From NCBI GenBank assembly GCA_947631955.1, contig CANRNJ010000004.1:124001-188000 (forward strand): a stretch of 64,000 bases of DNA. Reading direction: 5' to 3'. The position numbers and the translations under genes were made by a program. The DNA is from an uncultured Lachnospiraceae bacterium. Its GTDB lineage: Bacteria; Bacillota; Clostridia; Lachnospirales; Lachnospiraceae. This document shows positions 9,293 to 17,860 of the stretch, one piece after another (position 1 is the first letter of the stretch; each line of letters opens with the position of its first letter). The notes under the pieces are model-generated. The model did no database searches. It was not told the DNA's origin and worked only from the letters and a program-made list of their open reading frames with translations.

Positions 9293-10006
9293 ATGGAGAA
9301 TCACGCAAAGTGCCTAATTATCATACCTGCTTATAACGAGGCGGAAAGTATTGCCAAGGTCGTGAATGACCTGACGGATCATTATCCGCAGTATGATTAT
9401 GTGGTCGTAAACGACGGGTCGCAGGATGCCACAAAAGAAATTTGTCTGAAAAATCATTTTCATGTGCTGAATCTTCCCGTCAACATGGGAATCGGCGGAG
9501 CGGTTCAGACGGGATACTGCTATGCGCGGGACAATGGTTACGATATGGCGGTTCAGATCGACGGCGACGGGCAGCACGACGTTACTTTCCTGAAAGGCAT
9601 GATCGATCTGATCGAGAGCGGACAAGCCGATGTGGTGATCGGATCCCGATTCGTACGCAGAGAAGGATTTCAGTCGTCACGGCTCCGGCGGCTGGGGATC
9701 GGATTCCTGAGCGTCTTGGGCTGGCTGCTGACCGGGGTGAAAGTGCGTGATATCACCAGTGGTTTCCGCCTGGTCAATAAGCGGTTTATCCGGATATTTG
9801 CGGAAGATTATCCGGCGGATTATCCCGAACCGGAGGCGATGATCATTGCTTCCGTGCATGGCGGCAGGATCAAGGAATATCCGGTGGTCATGAAAGAGAG
9901 AGAAAACGGGGAAAGTTCCATCACCTTGAAGCGGTCCGTGTATTATATGATCAAGGTGACGCTGGCCATGCTGATCAGAAGGCTCAGTTTTGGGTTTAGG
10001 AGGTAG
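9293..10006 (+). CDS. GT2 polyprenyl-phosphate glycosyltransferase (DPM1-like)
   Basis: 237 residues forming a compact GT-A domain. LIIIPAYNEAESIAKVV at the N-terminus, VVNDGSQDAT, and QIDGDGQHD (DxD-type, about residues 87-95) match the dolichyl/undecaprenyl-phosphate sugar synthase branch of GT2. The C-terminus ends with a single hydrophobic stretch rather than a two-helix domain. It would make an undecaprenyl-phosphate sugar on the inner face for a GT-C enzyme. The adjacent DUF2304 gene begins two bases after the stop, an association common for this GT2 type. The ribosome site is weak. The sugar is unknown. Confidence 0.85.
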   Translation: MENHAKCLIIIPAYNEAESIAKVVNDLTDHYPQYDYVVVNDGSQDATKEICLKNHFHVLNLPVNMGIGGAVQTGYCYARDNGYDMAVQIDGDGQHDVTFLKGMIDLIESGQADVVIGSRFVRREGFQSSRLRRLGIGFLSVLGWLLTGVKVRDITSGFRLVNKRFIRIFAEDYPADYPEPEAMIIASVHGGRIKEYPVVMKERENGESSITLKRSVYYMIKVTLAMLIRRLSFGFRR

Positions 10007-10008
10007 CG

Positions 10009-10428
10009 ATGATCCCACATGAGTTGCAAATTACATTGTCCGCGGCGGTTATCTGCTATTTTATACTGATCCTGCATTATCTGAAAAAGAAGATGTTGGA
10101 ATTAAAGTATACGTTATTGTGGCTGGTAGCCGGTGTCGTCATGGCGGTCATGATCTTTTTCCCGGAAACATTGCTGTGGTTTGTCCGGCTGCTGGGGGTC
10201 GAAAGCAATATGAACGGACTGTATGTCCTGTGTTTTGCTTTTATCATTGTGATCTTGATGATGCTGACGTCCATTGTTTCCCGCCAACAGATGAAGATCC
10301 GGATCCTGCTTCAGGAAAACAGTATCTTGGAAAAACGGATCCGGGAATTGGAAGAAGCCGAAGAAAAACGGTGTATGAGCCGGGATGAAAAAAGCCGCGG
10401 AAACGAAATAGCAAGGGAGTCCCAATGA
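10009..10428 (+). CDS. DUF2304 family small membrane protein
   Basis: 139 residues. Three hydrophobic helices (about 8-25, 35-52 and 66-88) are followed by a charged, probably coiled-coil C-terminus rich in Glu, Lys and Arg. LLWLVAGVVMAVMIFFPE and the helix spacing match DUF2304 proteins. These often sit beside DPM1-like GT2 enzymes and are thought to help in lipid-linked sugar handling, but no activity is established. AGGAGG lies directly before the start and covers the end of the previous gene, so the two are translationally coupled. The stop overlaps the next start (ATGA). Confidence 0.8.
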   Translation: MIPHELQITLSAAVICYFILILHYLKKKMLELKYTLLWLVAGVVMAVMIFFPETLLWFVRLLGVESNMNGLYVLCFAFIIVILMMLTSIVSRQQMKIRILLQENSILEKRIRELEEAEEKRCMSRDEKSRGNEIARESQ

Positions 10429-11174
10429 AAAAAGTTTCGCTGATACTGACAACTTACAATAATTCGGCCGATCTTTCCCGTACGTTGGACAGTATCGAGA
10501 GTCAGGATTATCCTGATATTGAGGTAAATATCAAGGATGGCGGCTCGACGGACGATACTCTTCAAGTCATTAAGCAGTATGCGCAGGACAGTCGCTGCAG
10601 CGTACATTGGGTGTCGTCCCATGACACAGGGATTTATGATGCTATGAATCAGGGATATGGTCTGGCAACAGGCGATATCATTGTTTTTTTTAACGATCTG
10701 TTCTTGAGCGGCGATGTCATTTCTCAAATGGTCGAATTGATAGAGAAGACTCCGGGCTGTGTGGGAGCTCATGCCGATTTGGTCTATACCAAGAATGACA
10801 AGATCGTCCGATACTGGAAAATGGGACCGCAAAGAAGTCTGTATCTCGGTTGGATGCCGGGACATCCGACGCTCTTTTTGAAACGGGAGATCTACGAAAA
10901 ATATGGTTTATATGATACGGAATATAAAATAGCGGCGGATTATGAGTTTATGATCCGGTTTTTGAAAGACCGGAGAAACCGGTTGGCTTATTATCCCAGA
11001 ACCATTATAAGGATGTACTATGGCGGAACCAGTACTTCCGATACGGGAAGTTATCTTTTGTCCCTGGCGGAAGGACATAGGGCGTTGAAAGCCAACGGCG
11101 TTAAAGGAGCCATTCTGATCGATGCCCTGAGGGTGTTCAGGGTGTTGGGACAGTTTGTCAGGCACAGGGCATGA
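10425..11174 (+). CDS. GT2 glycosyltransferase, WcaA/WcaE-like
   Basis: 249 residues, one GT-A domain without membrane segments. SLILTTYNNSADLSRTL at the start, VNIKDGGSTDDT (about 33-44), SSHDTGIYDAMNQG (about 66-79) and VFFNDLFL (DxD position altered to ND, about 88-95) match a GT2 branch from colanic-acid and other exopolysaccharide clusters. GWMPGHPTLFLKREIYE is also typical. ATG 10425 overlaps the upstream stop by four bases. It probably adds one sugar to a lipid-linked intermediate inside the cell. The weak metal motif is seen in active relatives too, so I do not call it inactive. Confidence 0.85.
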   Translation: MKKVSLILTTYNNSADLSRTLDSIESQDYPDIEVNIKDGGSTDDTLQVIKQYAQDSRCSVHWVSSHDTGIYDAMNQGYGLATGDIIVFFNDLFLSGDVISQMVELIEKTPGCVGAHADLVYTKNDKIVRYWKMGPQRSLYLGWMPGHPTLFLKREIYEKYGLYDTEYKIAADYEFMIRFLKDRRNRLAYYPRTIIRMYYGGTSTSDTGSYLLSLAEGHRALKANGVKGAILIDALRVFRVLGQFVRHRA

Positions 11175-11215
11175 CACAGACATTTGGATTGTATGCATAA
11201 GGAGGAGTATTGCAA

Positions 11216-12526
11216 ATGAAGATAGCAGTTGCAGGAACCGGCTACGTCGGGCTGGTTGCAGGCGTATGTTTCGCTGAGAAAGGGCATGATGTCACATGCG
11301 TCGATGTGGACGAGAAGAAGATCAAGCTGATGGAATCCGGTGTGGCGCCGATCTATGAAGAGGGCCTTGAAGAATTGATGCGCAAAAATAATGCCACAGG
11401 CAGGCTGCATTACACGACGGATTATAAGAACGCTTATAAAGATGCCGAAGCTGTGTTTATCGGTGTAGGTACGCCGGAACTGCCGGACGGATCGGCCAAT
11501 CTGGGTTATATTGCGACTGTTTCCAGACAGATCGCGGAATCCGTGGAACACGACTGCCTTGTCGTCGTGAAGTCTACCGTTCCGGTCGGCACCAACGATA
11601 AAGTAGAGCAGTTTATCAGGGATTTCCTGACGCGGGACGTCAAGATCGAAGTGGCTTCCAACCCGGAGTTTCTGGCACAGGGTTCCGCTGTCCACGATAC
11701 GCTGCATGCCGCGAGGATCATTATCGGCACGGAAAGCAAAGAAGCGGAAGCGGTGCTGAAAAAGATCTACGAGCCGTTCGGACTGCCTATCGTATCGGTA
11801 AACAGGCGGTCGGCGGAGATGATCAAGTATGCCTGCAACGACTTTTTGGCGCTTAAGATCTCTTATATGAACGATATAGCCAATCTGTGCGAACTGGTGG
11901 GCGCGGATATCGACGCCGTCGCGGAGGGGATGAGTTACGACGCCCGTATCGGCGCCAGATTTCTCAACGCCGGCGTAGGATACGGCGGAAGCTGTTTCCC
12001 GAAAGATACCAAAGCGCTTAAATATATCGCCAGACAGCACGGATATCATCTTCGCACGGTCGAGGCGGCGGTGGATGTCAACGCGGAGCAGAAAACAAGA
12101 TTATTCTATAAAGCCGGCGAACGCATGATCACTTTCCAGAATCTGAAAGTGGCGGTGCTGGGACTTGCCTTTAAGGCGGGAACCGACGATCTGAGGGAGG
12201 CGCCCTCGCTGGATAACGTGCAGCTCCTTCTGGAGAACGGAGCGAACATATATGCATATGACCCGGTAGCCGCGGACAACTTTAAGAAAAGATATCCGGA
12301 AGGAAATCAGGCCAGAGGCACGATACAGTATGTGGAGAAACCGGAGGATGCGCTCCGGGGCGCCCATATCTGCTTTATCTTTACGGAATGGGGAGAGATC
12401 AGGGCGGTAACGCCGCAGATGTATAAGGAATGGATGCGCATACCGCTTGTATATGACGGGCGCAATCTGTACGGTCTGCAGGAAATGAAGGAAGCACAGG
12501 TCGAGTATTACAGCATAGGCCGTTGA
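11216..12526 (+). CDS. ugd: UDP-glucose 6-dehydrogenase
   Basis: 436 residues, full length for the family. The N-terminal Rossmann motif is VAGTGYVGLVAGVCFAEKGH; the catalytic block GYGGSCFPKDTKAL has its Cys at about 260; the C-terminal UDP-binding domain contains LGLAFKAGTDDLREAPS. It oxidises UDP-glucose to UDP-glucuronic acid using two NAD+. ATG 11216 has GGAGGAG eight bases upstream; a TTG two codons earlier is less likely. It is followed after 15 bases by a UDP-glucuronate epimerase, so the pair should supply UDP-GlcA and UDP-GalA for the glycan. Confidence 0.97.
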   Translation: MKIAVAGTGYVGLVAGVCFAEKGHDVTCVDVDEKKIKLMESGVAPIYEEGLEELMRKNNATGRLHYTTDYKNAYKDAEAVFIGVGTPELPDGSANLGYIATVSRQIAESVEHDCLVVVKSTVPVGTNDKVEQFIRDFLTRDVKIEVASNPEFLAQGSAVHDTLHAARIIIGTESKEAEAVLKKIYEPFGLPIVSVNRRSAEMIKYACNDFLALKISYMNDIANLCELVGADIDAVAEGMSYDARIGARFLNAGVGYGGSCFPKDTKALKYIARQHGYHLRTVEAAVDVNAEQKTRLFYKAGERMITFQNLKVAVLGLAFKAGTDDLREAPSLDNVQLLLENGANIYAYDPVAADNFKKRYPEGNQARGTIQYVEKPEDALRGAHICFIFTEWGEIRAVTPQMYKEWMRIPLVYDGRNLYGLQEMKEAQVEYYSIGR

Positions 12527-12541
12527 CGGGGCAAAGAAGCT

Positions 12542-13537
12542 ATGAATCCACTGAATACACAAAAAACTTATCTTATAACGGGAGGAGCCGGATTTATCGG
12601 GTTCCATTTGTCCAAAAGCCTGTTGGAACGCGGAGCGAAAGTCGTGGGATTTGACAATCTGAACGACTATTATGACGTCCGGCTGAAGACCGACCGTCTG
12701 GACATTTTGAAACCGTATGACAACTATACTTTTGTCAAAGGGGATCTGGCCGACAAAGAGTCTGTGATGCGCCTGTTTCAGGAATATTCGCCCCATGTGG
12801 CCGTCAATCTCGGCGCACAGGCAGGGGTGCGTTACAGTATCGACAATCCGGATGCCTATATCCAATCCAATATTACGGGATTTTTCCATATTCTGGAGGG
12901 ATGCAGACATTTTCCGGTCGAGCATCTGGTGTACGCCTCTTCCAGTTCGGTGTACGGCGGTAACGATAAAGTCCCTTTTTCCACAACGGATCAGGTGGAC
13001 GAGCCGGTCAGTCTGTATGCAGCCACGAAGAAATCCAATGAACTGATGGCACATGCGTATAGCAAGCTGTATCGGATCCCTGTGACCGGTCTTCGGTTTT
13101 TTACGGTATATGGACCTTACGGCAGACCGGATATGGCATATTATAAGTTCACGCAGAAGATCATGGCGGGAGAGCCGATCCAACTGTACAACAACGGCGA
13201 TATGTATCGGGATTTCACCTATATAGACGATATTGTCCGTGGAATAGAGAATATCCTGTGCAATCCGCCCGCGGAGAATGAGAAGGGCGTAAGATATAAA
13301 CTGTACAATATCGGCAATAACAAGCCGGAGAAACTGATGGATTATGTGGAAACACTGGAAAGGTGCCTTGGCAGGACGGCGGTCAAAGAGTTCCTGCCGA
13401 TGCAGCCGGGCGACGTGTATCAGACTTATGCGGACGTCACGGATCTGATGAACGATTACAACTTCAAGCCGGACACCTCGATCGAGGAAGGGCTCGGCAG
13501 GTTTGTACAGTGGTATCGGTCGTATTACGGTGTATGA
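12542..13537 (+). CDS. NAD-dependent epimerase, probable UDP-glucuronate 4-epimerase
   Basis: 331 residues, extended short-chain dehydrogenase fold. [21 protein letters not shown] binds NAD; SSSSVYGG near 134 and YAATKKSNE (Tyr about 159, Lys about 163) form the catalytic set. FDNLNDYYDVRLKTDRL and GVRYSIDNPDAYIQSN are typical of UDP-GlcA 4-epimerases (Cap1J/LpsL type) rather than GalE. It would interconvert UDP-GlcA and UDP-GalA, fitting the upstream ugd gene. It ends the forward block; a reverse-strand SGNH gene ends 42 bases later. Confidence 0.9.
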   Translation: MNPLNTQKTYLITGGAGFIGFHLSKSLLERGAKVVGFDNLNDYYDVRLKTDRLDILKPYDNYTFVKGDLADKESVMRLFQEYSPHVAVNLGAQAGVRYSIDNPDAYIQSNITGFFHILEGCRHFPVEHLVYASSSSVYGGNDKVPFSTTDQVDEPVSLYAATKKSNELMAHAYSKLYRIPVTGLRFFTVYGPYGRPDMAYYKFTQKIMAGEPIQLYNNGDMYRDFTYIDDIVRGIENILCNPPAENEKGVRYKLYNIGNNKPEKLMDYVETLERCLGRTAVKEFLPMQPGDVYQTYADVTDLMNDYNFKPDTSIEEGLGRFVQWYRSYYGV

Positions 13538-13539
13538 CG

Positions 13540-13557
13540 CACCGCAGCGCCGCGGTG
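13540..13557. terminator. Short hairpin between convergent genes
   Basis: CACCGC and GCGGTG form a six-base-pair GC stem with a six-base loop, between two genes that end toward each other. There is no T-run on either side, so termination is only a possibility. Confidence 0.25.
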
Positions 13558-13579
13558 TTGTGACGGTCAGGAGAGAGCG

Positions 13580-14551
13580 TCAGTGAAATCTCTCCAGTTC
13601 CGTCACCTCGTTCCATAGAGTATCCATGAAAAAGGTAACGCCGTCGCTGTTAAGGTGATCCGGATCCATGAAATATTCCGGGTGTCCGCTGAAGCGGGCG
13701 TCATGGGAATAGTCGTAATAATCGGTGCCTGTGGCGGCGGCTATGGTGTTGATCGTGGCGTAGAATTCCTCCAGAAAGTCCGGAGAAACCAGATCATTGT
13801 AATAGCAGGAGAACGGTGTGGTGATAAGCACAGGCGTGATCCTGTTCTCGTGGCAGTAATCAAGGATGGCATATAATTCTTCCGTTCTCTCCGGCATAAA
13901 ATACTCGTCTTTGTTATCGAAATGTCTGCTGTAACGCTCTTTGGCCCTTTGCATCAATTCTTCGATGTTGACCCCATCGCCTGCGGCATGCGCTGTCAGA
14001 ACCGTATCGATCTTAGGAAACATTTTGAGGATATCTTCTCCCGCGGACAGTATCGGGACCTTGGTGGTGACGATATCTATATAGAGGTCATAGTCAGGAA
14101 TATTCTGCGGCGACAGGCAATGATAATAGCGTATGCTCATGGCCTCGGCTTCCGCCTCGTTTATGACCTCATTGTTGAAAGAAAAATAGGATACCGGGAT
14201 AAAAAGCACGCTGCCGTCGGCCATATTCTGTCCGAACTCCCGCAGCATTGCATAATCGTAGTCAAAGCTCTGGCTGACGTTGCCGAAGTTAAAGCAGGTG
14301 TATCCCCTGCTTTCGATATTCTCGTAAGAAAAGCCGTAGGCGCCGTGGGAACTGCCCAGATTGCCGATCTGGATCTCCTGAGGGTGCTGCCTGAGGATAT
14401 TGAATTTAATGACGTCCGCATAGTTCTGGTCATCGATCTTCTTATATGTCCTGTTGAGCAACAGGATGATGAACACGGCTGCCGCGGGGATCAGGATGCA
14501 TTTCAGGATAAAACGTATCATGTCACGGGCTTGTTTCATGGATGCGGTCAC
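13580..14551 (-). CDS. Membrane-anchored SGNH-like protein, pair B
   Basis: About 323 residues with one N-terminal membrane helix (about 12-32) and an outside domain. EIQIGNLGSSHGAYGF holds the block I Ser, and FMDPDHLNSDGV near the C-terminus has both Asp and His of block V, so the catalytic set looks more intact than in the 6750 protein. It follows the MBOAT at 14602 by 50 bases on the same strand. The start is unclear: GTG 14551 has GAAAGG very close, and an ATG four codons in has a more distant site. Likely role: outer-face acyl transfer or esterase step with the neighbouring MBOAT. Confidence 0.7.
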   Translation of the reverse strand: MTASMKQARDMIRFILKCILIPAAAVFIILLLNRTYKKIDDQNYADVIKFNILRQHPQEIQIGNLGSSHGAYGFSYENIESRGYTCFNFGNVSQSFDYDYAMLREFGQNMADGSVLFIPVSYFSFNNEVINEAEAEAMSIRYYHCLSPQNIPDYDLYIDIVTTKVPILSAGEDILKMFPKIDTVLTAHAAGDGVNIEELMQRAKERYSRHFDNKDEYFMPERTEELYAILDYCHENRITPVLITTPFSCYYNDLVSPDFLEEFYATINTIAAATGTDYYDYSHDARFSGHPEYFMDPDHLNSDGVTFFMDTLWNEVTELERFH

Positions 14552-14601
14552 ACACCTTTCTGCTGCACCGGCAGACCGCCGGTGGTTATTTCATACGAAA
14601 A

Positions 14602-16047
14602 CTAAAACTGGAAATAAATAAACTCCGTAGCCACGCCTTTGGGCGAAAACAGCGCGATTATGATCAAAAACAGGATATATACGGGCCACCGGACGAAAAA
14701 TTTCTGCCGCGAGAACGAAGCGATCACATCATGTTTCAGGGAGGCAAGGTCAAAGCCCGCAAGGATCATGACGGACGCCAGCATACCGAGGGCGGCTGTC
14801 CGGGAAACCCCCAGACATATGATACAGGTATGCAGATAGTTCAGGGGCCTCTGAATATCCCAAAACAGCCGGGAAATGATCCAACGGGCGTCCTGTATCG
14901 TGTTGGCGCGGAAAAAGATCCATGTAAAGCACAGCGCCGTAAAAGTGAGGGGCAGCTGCCAGATATGTCTGCGCCGTTCAACGGTAACGCCGCGCCTTGT
15001 CTTGGGGTACAGTATCGTTTCCGCGATCTGCATCAGTCCGTGCAGTCCGCCCCAGACAAGATAGGTCAGGCTGCTGCCGTGCCAGAAACCGCTGATCAGG
15101 AAAGTGATAAGAAGATTCAAAAAGTGGCGCTGCTTCGGAACACGGCTGCCGCCCAGAGGGATATACACATAATCGCGGAACCAAGTGGAGAGCGATATAT
15201 GCCATCGGGACCAAAATTCCTTGATTGAAAAAGAAAAGTACGGGCTCTTGAAGTTGGCCGCCAGATCGATGCCGAACAGTTTGGCGCATCCGACGGCAAT
15301 GTCGGAATAGCCGGAGAAGTCACAGTAGATCTCGATGGCAAACATGATCGTGGTGACAATAAAGACTGATCCGACATAAGAGCCTGCGTTATCGTATACT
15401 TTGTTGACAACTCCCGCAAAGACGTCGGCAATGACCAATTTTTTGAAATATCCCCATACCATCAGTTTAAGACCGTACGACGCGCCCTCATAGTGAAACG
15501 GACGGACCTTTTTGTACTGCGGCAGCAGGTCGTCCGCCCTGCCGATCGGTCCCGCCATCAGCTGCGGAAAAAAAGATACAAAGAGAGCGTAATAGCCGAA
15601 GTGATGTTCCGCCTTGATCCTGCCATGGTAAACGTCGATCAGATATCCCATGGACTGGAAAAAATAAAAGGATATGCCGGCAGGCAGCAGGATTCTGACA
15701 GTGAACGGCTGCATGGCCAGACGTCCCGCGTCGATCAGAAGATTCAGACGGTCTATGACCGGTCCCGCCGTTTTGTAAAAAAGCAGTATCAGTATCAAAG
15801 GAAGGATGCCGGACAGCAGGCATGCTCTTCTGCCGCGGACCGTCCGGGTCTTCTCCAGACCAAGCGCCATGGTATAGGTCAGCACGGTTGCCAGAAGAAG
15901 GAGTATGCCGTACCCTATGTGAAGATTCATATAGAACACATAGCTTGCAGCCAGCAGAAAACACCATCTGTATTTGTGAGGTACGATATAATATAAAAGG
16001 AAAACGATCGTAAGGAAGACTGCAAATGAAACGGAATTAAAAAGCAT
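14602..16047 (-). CDS. MBOAT O-acyltransferase (AlgI/PatA-like), pair B
   Basis: 481 residues with about eleven membrane helices. MLFNSVSFAVFLTIVFLLYY opens the protein as in AlgI relatives. FWSRWHISLSTWFRDYVYIP and SGFWHGSSLTYLVWGG (about 320-335) are the core MBOAT blocks, the His of WHG being catalytic. It ends in EFIYFQF. The ribosome site AAAGGAGGTG is close to perfect, and a TTGCAT/TAAAAT promoter with 17-base spacing precedes it. The clear promoter and site suggest good expression. It is similar in layout to the 7660 enzyme, so the two pairs may be paralogous cassettes acting on different glycans or acyl groups. Confidence 0.9.
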   Translation of the reverse strand: MLFNSVSFAVFLTIVFLLYYIVPHKYRWCFLLAASYVFYMNLHIGYGILLLLATVLTYTMALGLEKTRTVRGRRACLLSGILPLILILLFYKTAGPVIDRLNLLIDAGRLAMQPFTVRILLPAGISFYFFQSMGYLIDVYHGRIKAEHHFGYYALFVSFFPQLMAGPIGRADDLLPQYKKVRPFHYEGASYGLKLMVWGYFKKLVIADVFAGVVNKVYDNAGSYVGSVFIVTTIMFAIEIYCDFSGYSDIAVGCAKLFGIDLAANFKSPYFSFSIKEFWSRWHISLSTWFRDYVYIPLGGSRVPKQRHFLNLLITFLISGFWHGSSLTYLVWGGLHGLMQIAETILYPKTRRGVTVERRRHIWQLPLTFTALCFTWIFFRANTIQDARWIISRLFWDIQRPLNYLHTCIICLGVSRTAALGMLASVMILAGFDLASLKHDVIASFSRQKFFVRWPVYILFLIIIALFSPKGVATEFIYFQF

Positions 16048-16078
16048 AGGGCACCTCCTTTTGCAATCAGCTATAGCA

Positions 16079-16107
16079 ATTTTACTTTATTTGCCATAAA
16101 TATGCAA
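16079..16107 (-). promoter_or_regulatory. Promoter for the reverse MBOAT at 14602-16047
   Basis: Read on the reverse strand, TTGCAT and TAAAAT stand 17 bases apart, about 32 bases upstream of the start codon. It lies back to back with the forward promoter at 16134-16162. Confidence 0.65.
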
Positions 16108-16133
16108 ATTGATGTTTTGATGCGTAAAAATGG

Positions 16134-16162
16134 TTTCTTTCAAACCGCATATATGGTAAAAT
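16134..16162 (+). promoter_or_regulatory. Promoter for the forward MBOAT at 16240
   Basis: TAAAAT with the TG of an extended -10 stands 17 bases after TTTCTT, a poor -35. The start codon is about 78 bases downstream. Confidence 0.45.
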
Positions 16163-16239
16163 AAATTCCATGATCTGGCGGCAGACCGATACCGGATCAT
16201 CCGGTGGAAAGCATCGGACAAAGAGGATGCCGTCTGCGG

Positions 16240-17787
16240 ATGGATGTAGTCATGGGAATAACGTCATTTTCTTTTTTGTGTTTTTTTACTGTCATTTTCA
16301 TATTATATTATCTGATCCCGAAGAAAATACAGTGGGGTTTCCTGCTGATATGCAGTATAGTATACTATCTGTTGAGCGGCAGCGGGATGCTGATCCTGTA
16401 TCCGGCCGCGTCGGTGAGCGCATGCTATCTGGGTACCCGTCTGCTCGCTTCCGTTCCGGCTGAGGACACTTTTAAGCGCAGGGGGGTCCTGCTCGTAACG
16501 ATATTGGTCAATATCGGCATACTGGTCGTGCTCAAATATGTCAATTTCGGCATTTATACGATCGACGGCATTGCCAAGATCTTCGGGGGTTCTGAAGAGC
16601 TGATCAAAAGCGTGGATTTCCTGATCCCGCTCGGAGTATCGTTCTATACCTTTTCCCTTCTGGGATATGTGGCGGATGTGTATTACGGGATCGCCCGGCC
16701 CCAGAACAACTATCTGAAACTGATGCTGTACGGCATGTATTTTCCGGTGATCATTTCGGGTCCTATTCTCAAATACAGGGAACACGGGGAACAGTTCTTT
16801 GCGCCGCATGCCTTTGATTATCGAGCCGTAACGCGCGGTTTTCAGCGCATGGCATGGGGATTTTTTAAGAAACTGGTGATCGCGGAAAGGATCGGCGTTT
16901 TGGTAGATACGGTATACGGCGGGTATGCGGATTATCCGGGCGCCTTCATCTGGGCCGCCACGATATGTTATGCGTTTCAGCTGTATACGGACTTTTCGGG
17001 ATGTATGGATATCGTGCTCGGAATGTCAGAGAGTCTGGGTATCCTGCTGCCGGAGAATTTCAACACCCCGTTTTTTGCGGAAAGCATCTCCGAGTATTGG
17101 CGCAGATGGCATATCACACTGGGTGTGTGGATGAAGGAATATGTCTTTTATCCTCTGCTTCGCACCGATCTGTTTACCCGTCTGAACCGGAGATGGAGAG
17201 AACGGTTTGGAAAGAAGAGAGGAAAACAGTACGCCACCTTCGCGGCGATGTTCCTCTTGTGGCTTACGGTAGGCATCTGGCATGGCGGCGACTGGAAGTT
17301 TGTCATTGGTTCGGGTCTTCTGCACTGGTTCTATATCGTTATGGAAGAGCTGCTCATGCCGCCTTGCTCGCGGATCATGGAACGGCTCCATATCAATGCC
17401 GGGGCAAAAGCGGTAAAGGCGCTTCGCGTGGCCCGGACGTTTCTTCTTGTATGCATAGGCGATCTGTTTTTCCGCGCCGCATCGACGGGCGATGCGCTCG
17501 CCATGCTAAAAGGGGCGGTATCCGTATGGAACCCGGATGTTCTATGGAACGGAGCCCTGCTGGGTCTGGGACTGGACGGGATCGAATGTGCCATTGCGGC
17601 GGCGGCGCTGCTGCTTCTTCTGGCGGTATCGATCCTGCAGCGGAAAGGTTCTGTGAGAGATCGGATCGCAAAGCTTCCGATGCCGGTCCGCTGGGGCGTC
17701 TGGTATGCGCTTTTGTTCGGCGTGATCCTGTTTGGGTGTTACGGGCCCGGCTACAGCGCCAGCGAGTTTATCTATCAGGGCTTTTGA
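16240..17787 (+). CDS. MBOAT O-acyltransferase, pair C (candidate partner of the FkbH-ACP module)
   Basis: About 515 residues, eleven or so membrane helices. SEYWRRWHITLGVWMKEYVF and TVGIWHGGDWKFVIGSG (His about 346) are the MBOAT blocks. It differs from the two reverse-strand MBOATs, with a longer C-terminal half and a final EFIYQGF in place of IYFQF. ATG 16240 or ATG 16252 are the likely starts; a GTG at 16204 would add an unusual polar leader. It is the first gene of the forward block that later holds an anchored SGNH protein, FkbH and an ACP. I infer that it takes an acyl group from that ACP, as DltB does from DltC; this is untested. Confidence 0.85.
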   Translation: MDVVMGITSFSFLCFFTVIFILYYLIPKKIQWGFLLICSIVYYLLSGSGMLILYPAASVSACYLGTRLLASVPAEDTFKRRGVLLVTILVNIGILVVLKYVNFGIYTIDGIAKIFGGSEELIKSVDFLIPLGVSFYTFSLLGYVADVYYGIARPQNNYLKLMLYGMYFPVIISGPILKYREHGEQFFAPHAFDYRAVTRGFQRMAWGFFKKLVIAERIGVLVDTVYGGYADYPGAFIWAATICYAFQLYTDFSGCMDIVLGMSESLGILLPENFNTPFFAESISEYWRRWHITLGVWMKEYVFYPLLRTDLFTRLNRRWRERFGKKRGKQYATFAAMFLLWLTVGIWHGGDWKFVIGSGLLHWFYIVMEELLMPPCSRIMERLHINAGAKAVKALRVARTFLLVCIGDLFFRAASTGDALAMLKGAVSVWNPDVLWNGALLGLGLDGIECAIAAAALLLLLAVSILQRKGSVRDRIAKLPMPVRWGVWYALLFGVILFGCYGPGYSASEFIYQGF

Positions 17788-17800
17788 TGGAAAATTGTGG

Positions 17801-17830
17801 TTGCGGATCTGCGATATTTGGTATTAGAAT
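17801..17830 (+). promoter_or_regulatory. Possible promoter for the GT2 at 17861
   Basis: TTGCGG and TAGAAT are 18 bases apart in the 73-base gap after the MBOAT gene. The start codon is about 30 bases downstream. Confidence 0.4.
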
Positions 17831-17860
17831 AAAGTATAAGGTGAAAGGCGTGTCAGATCA

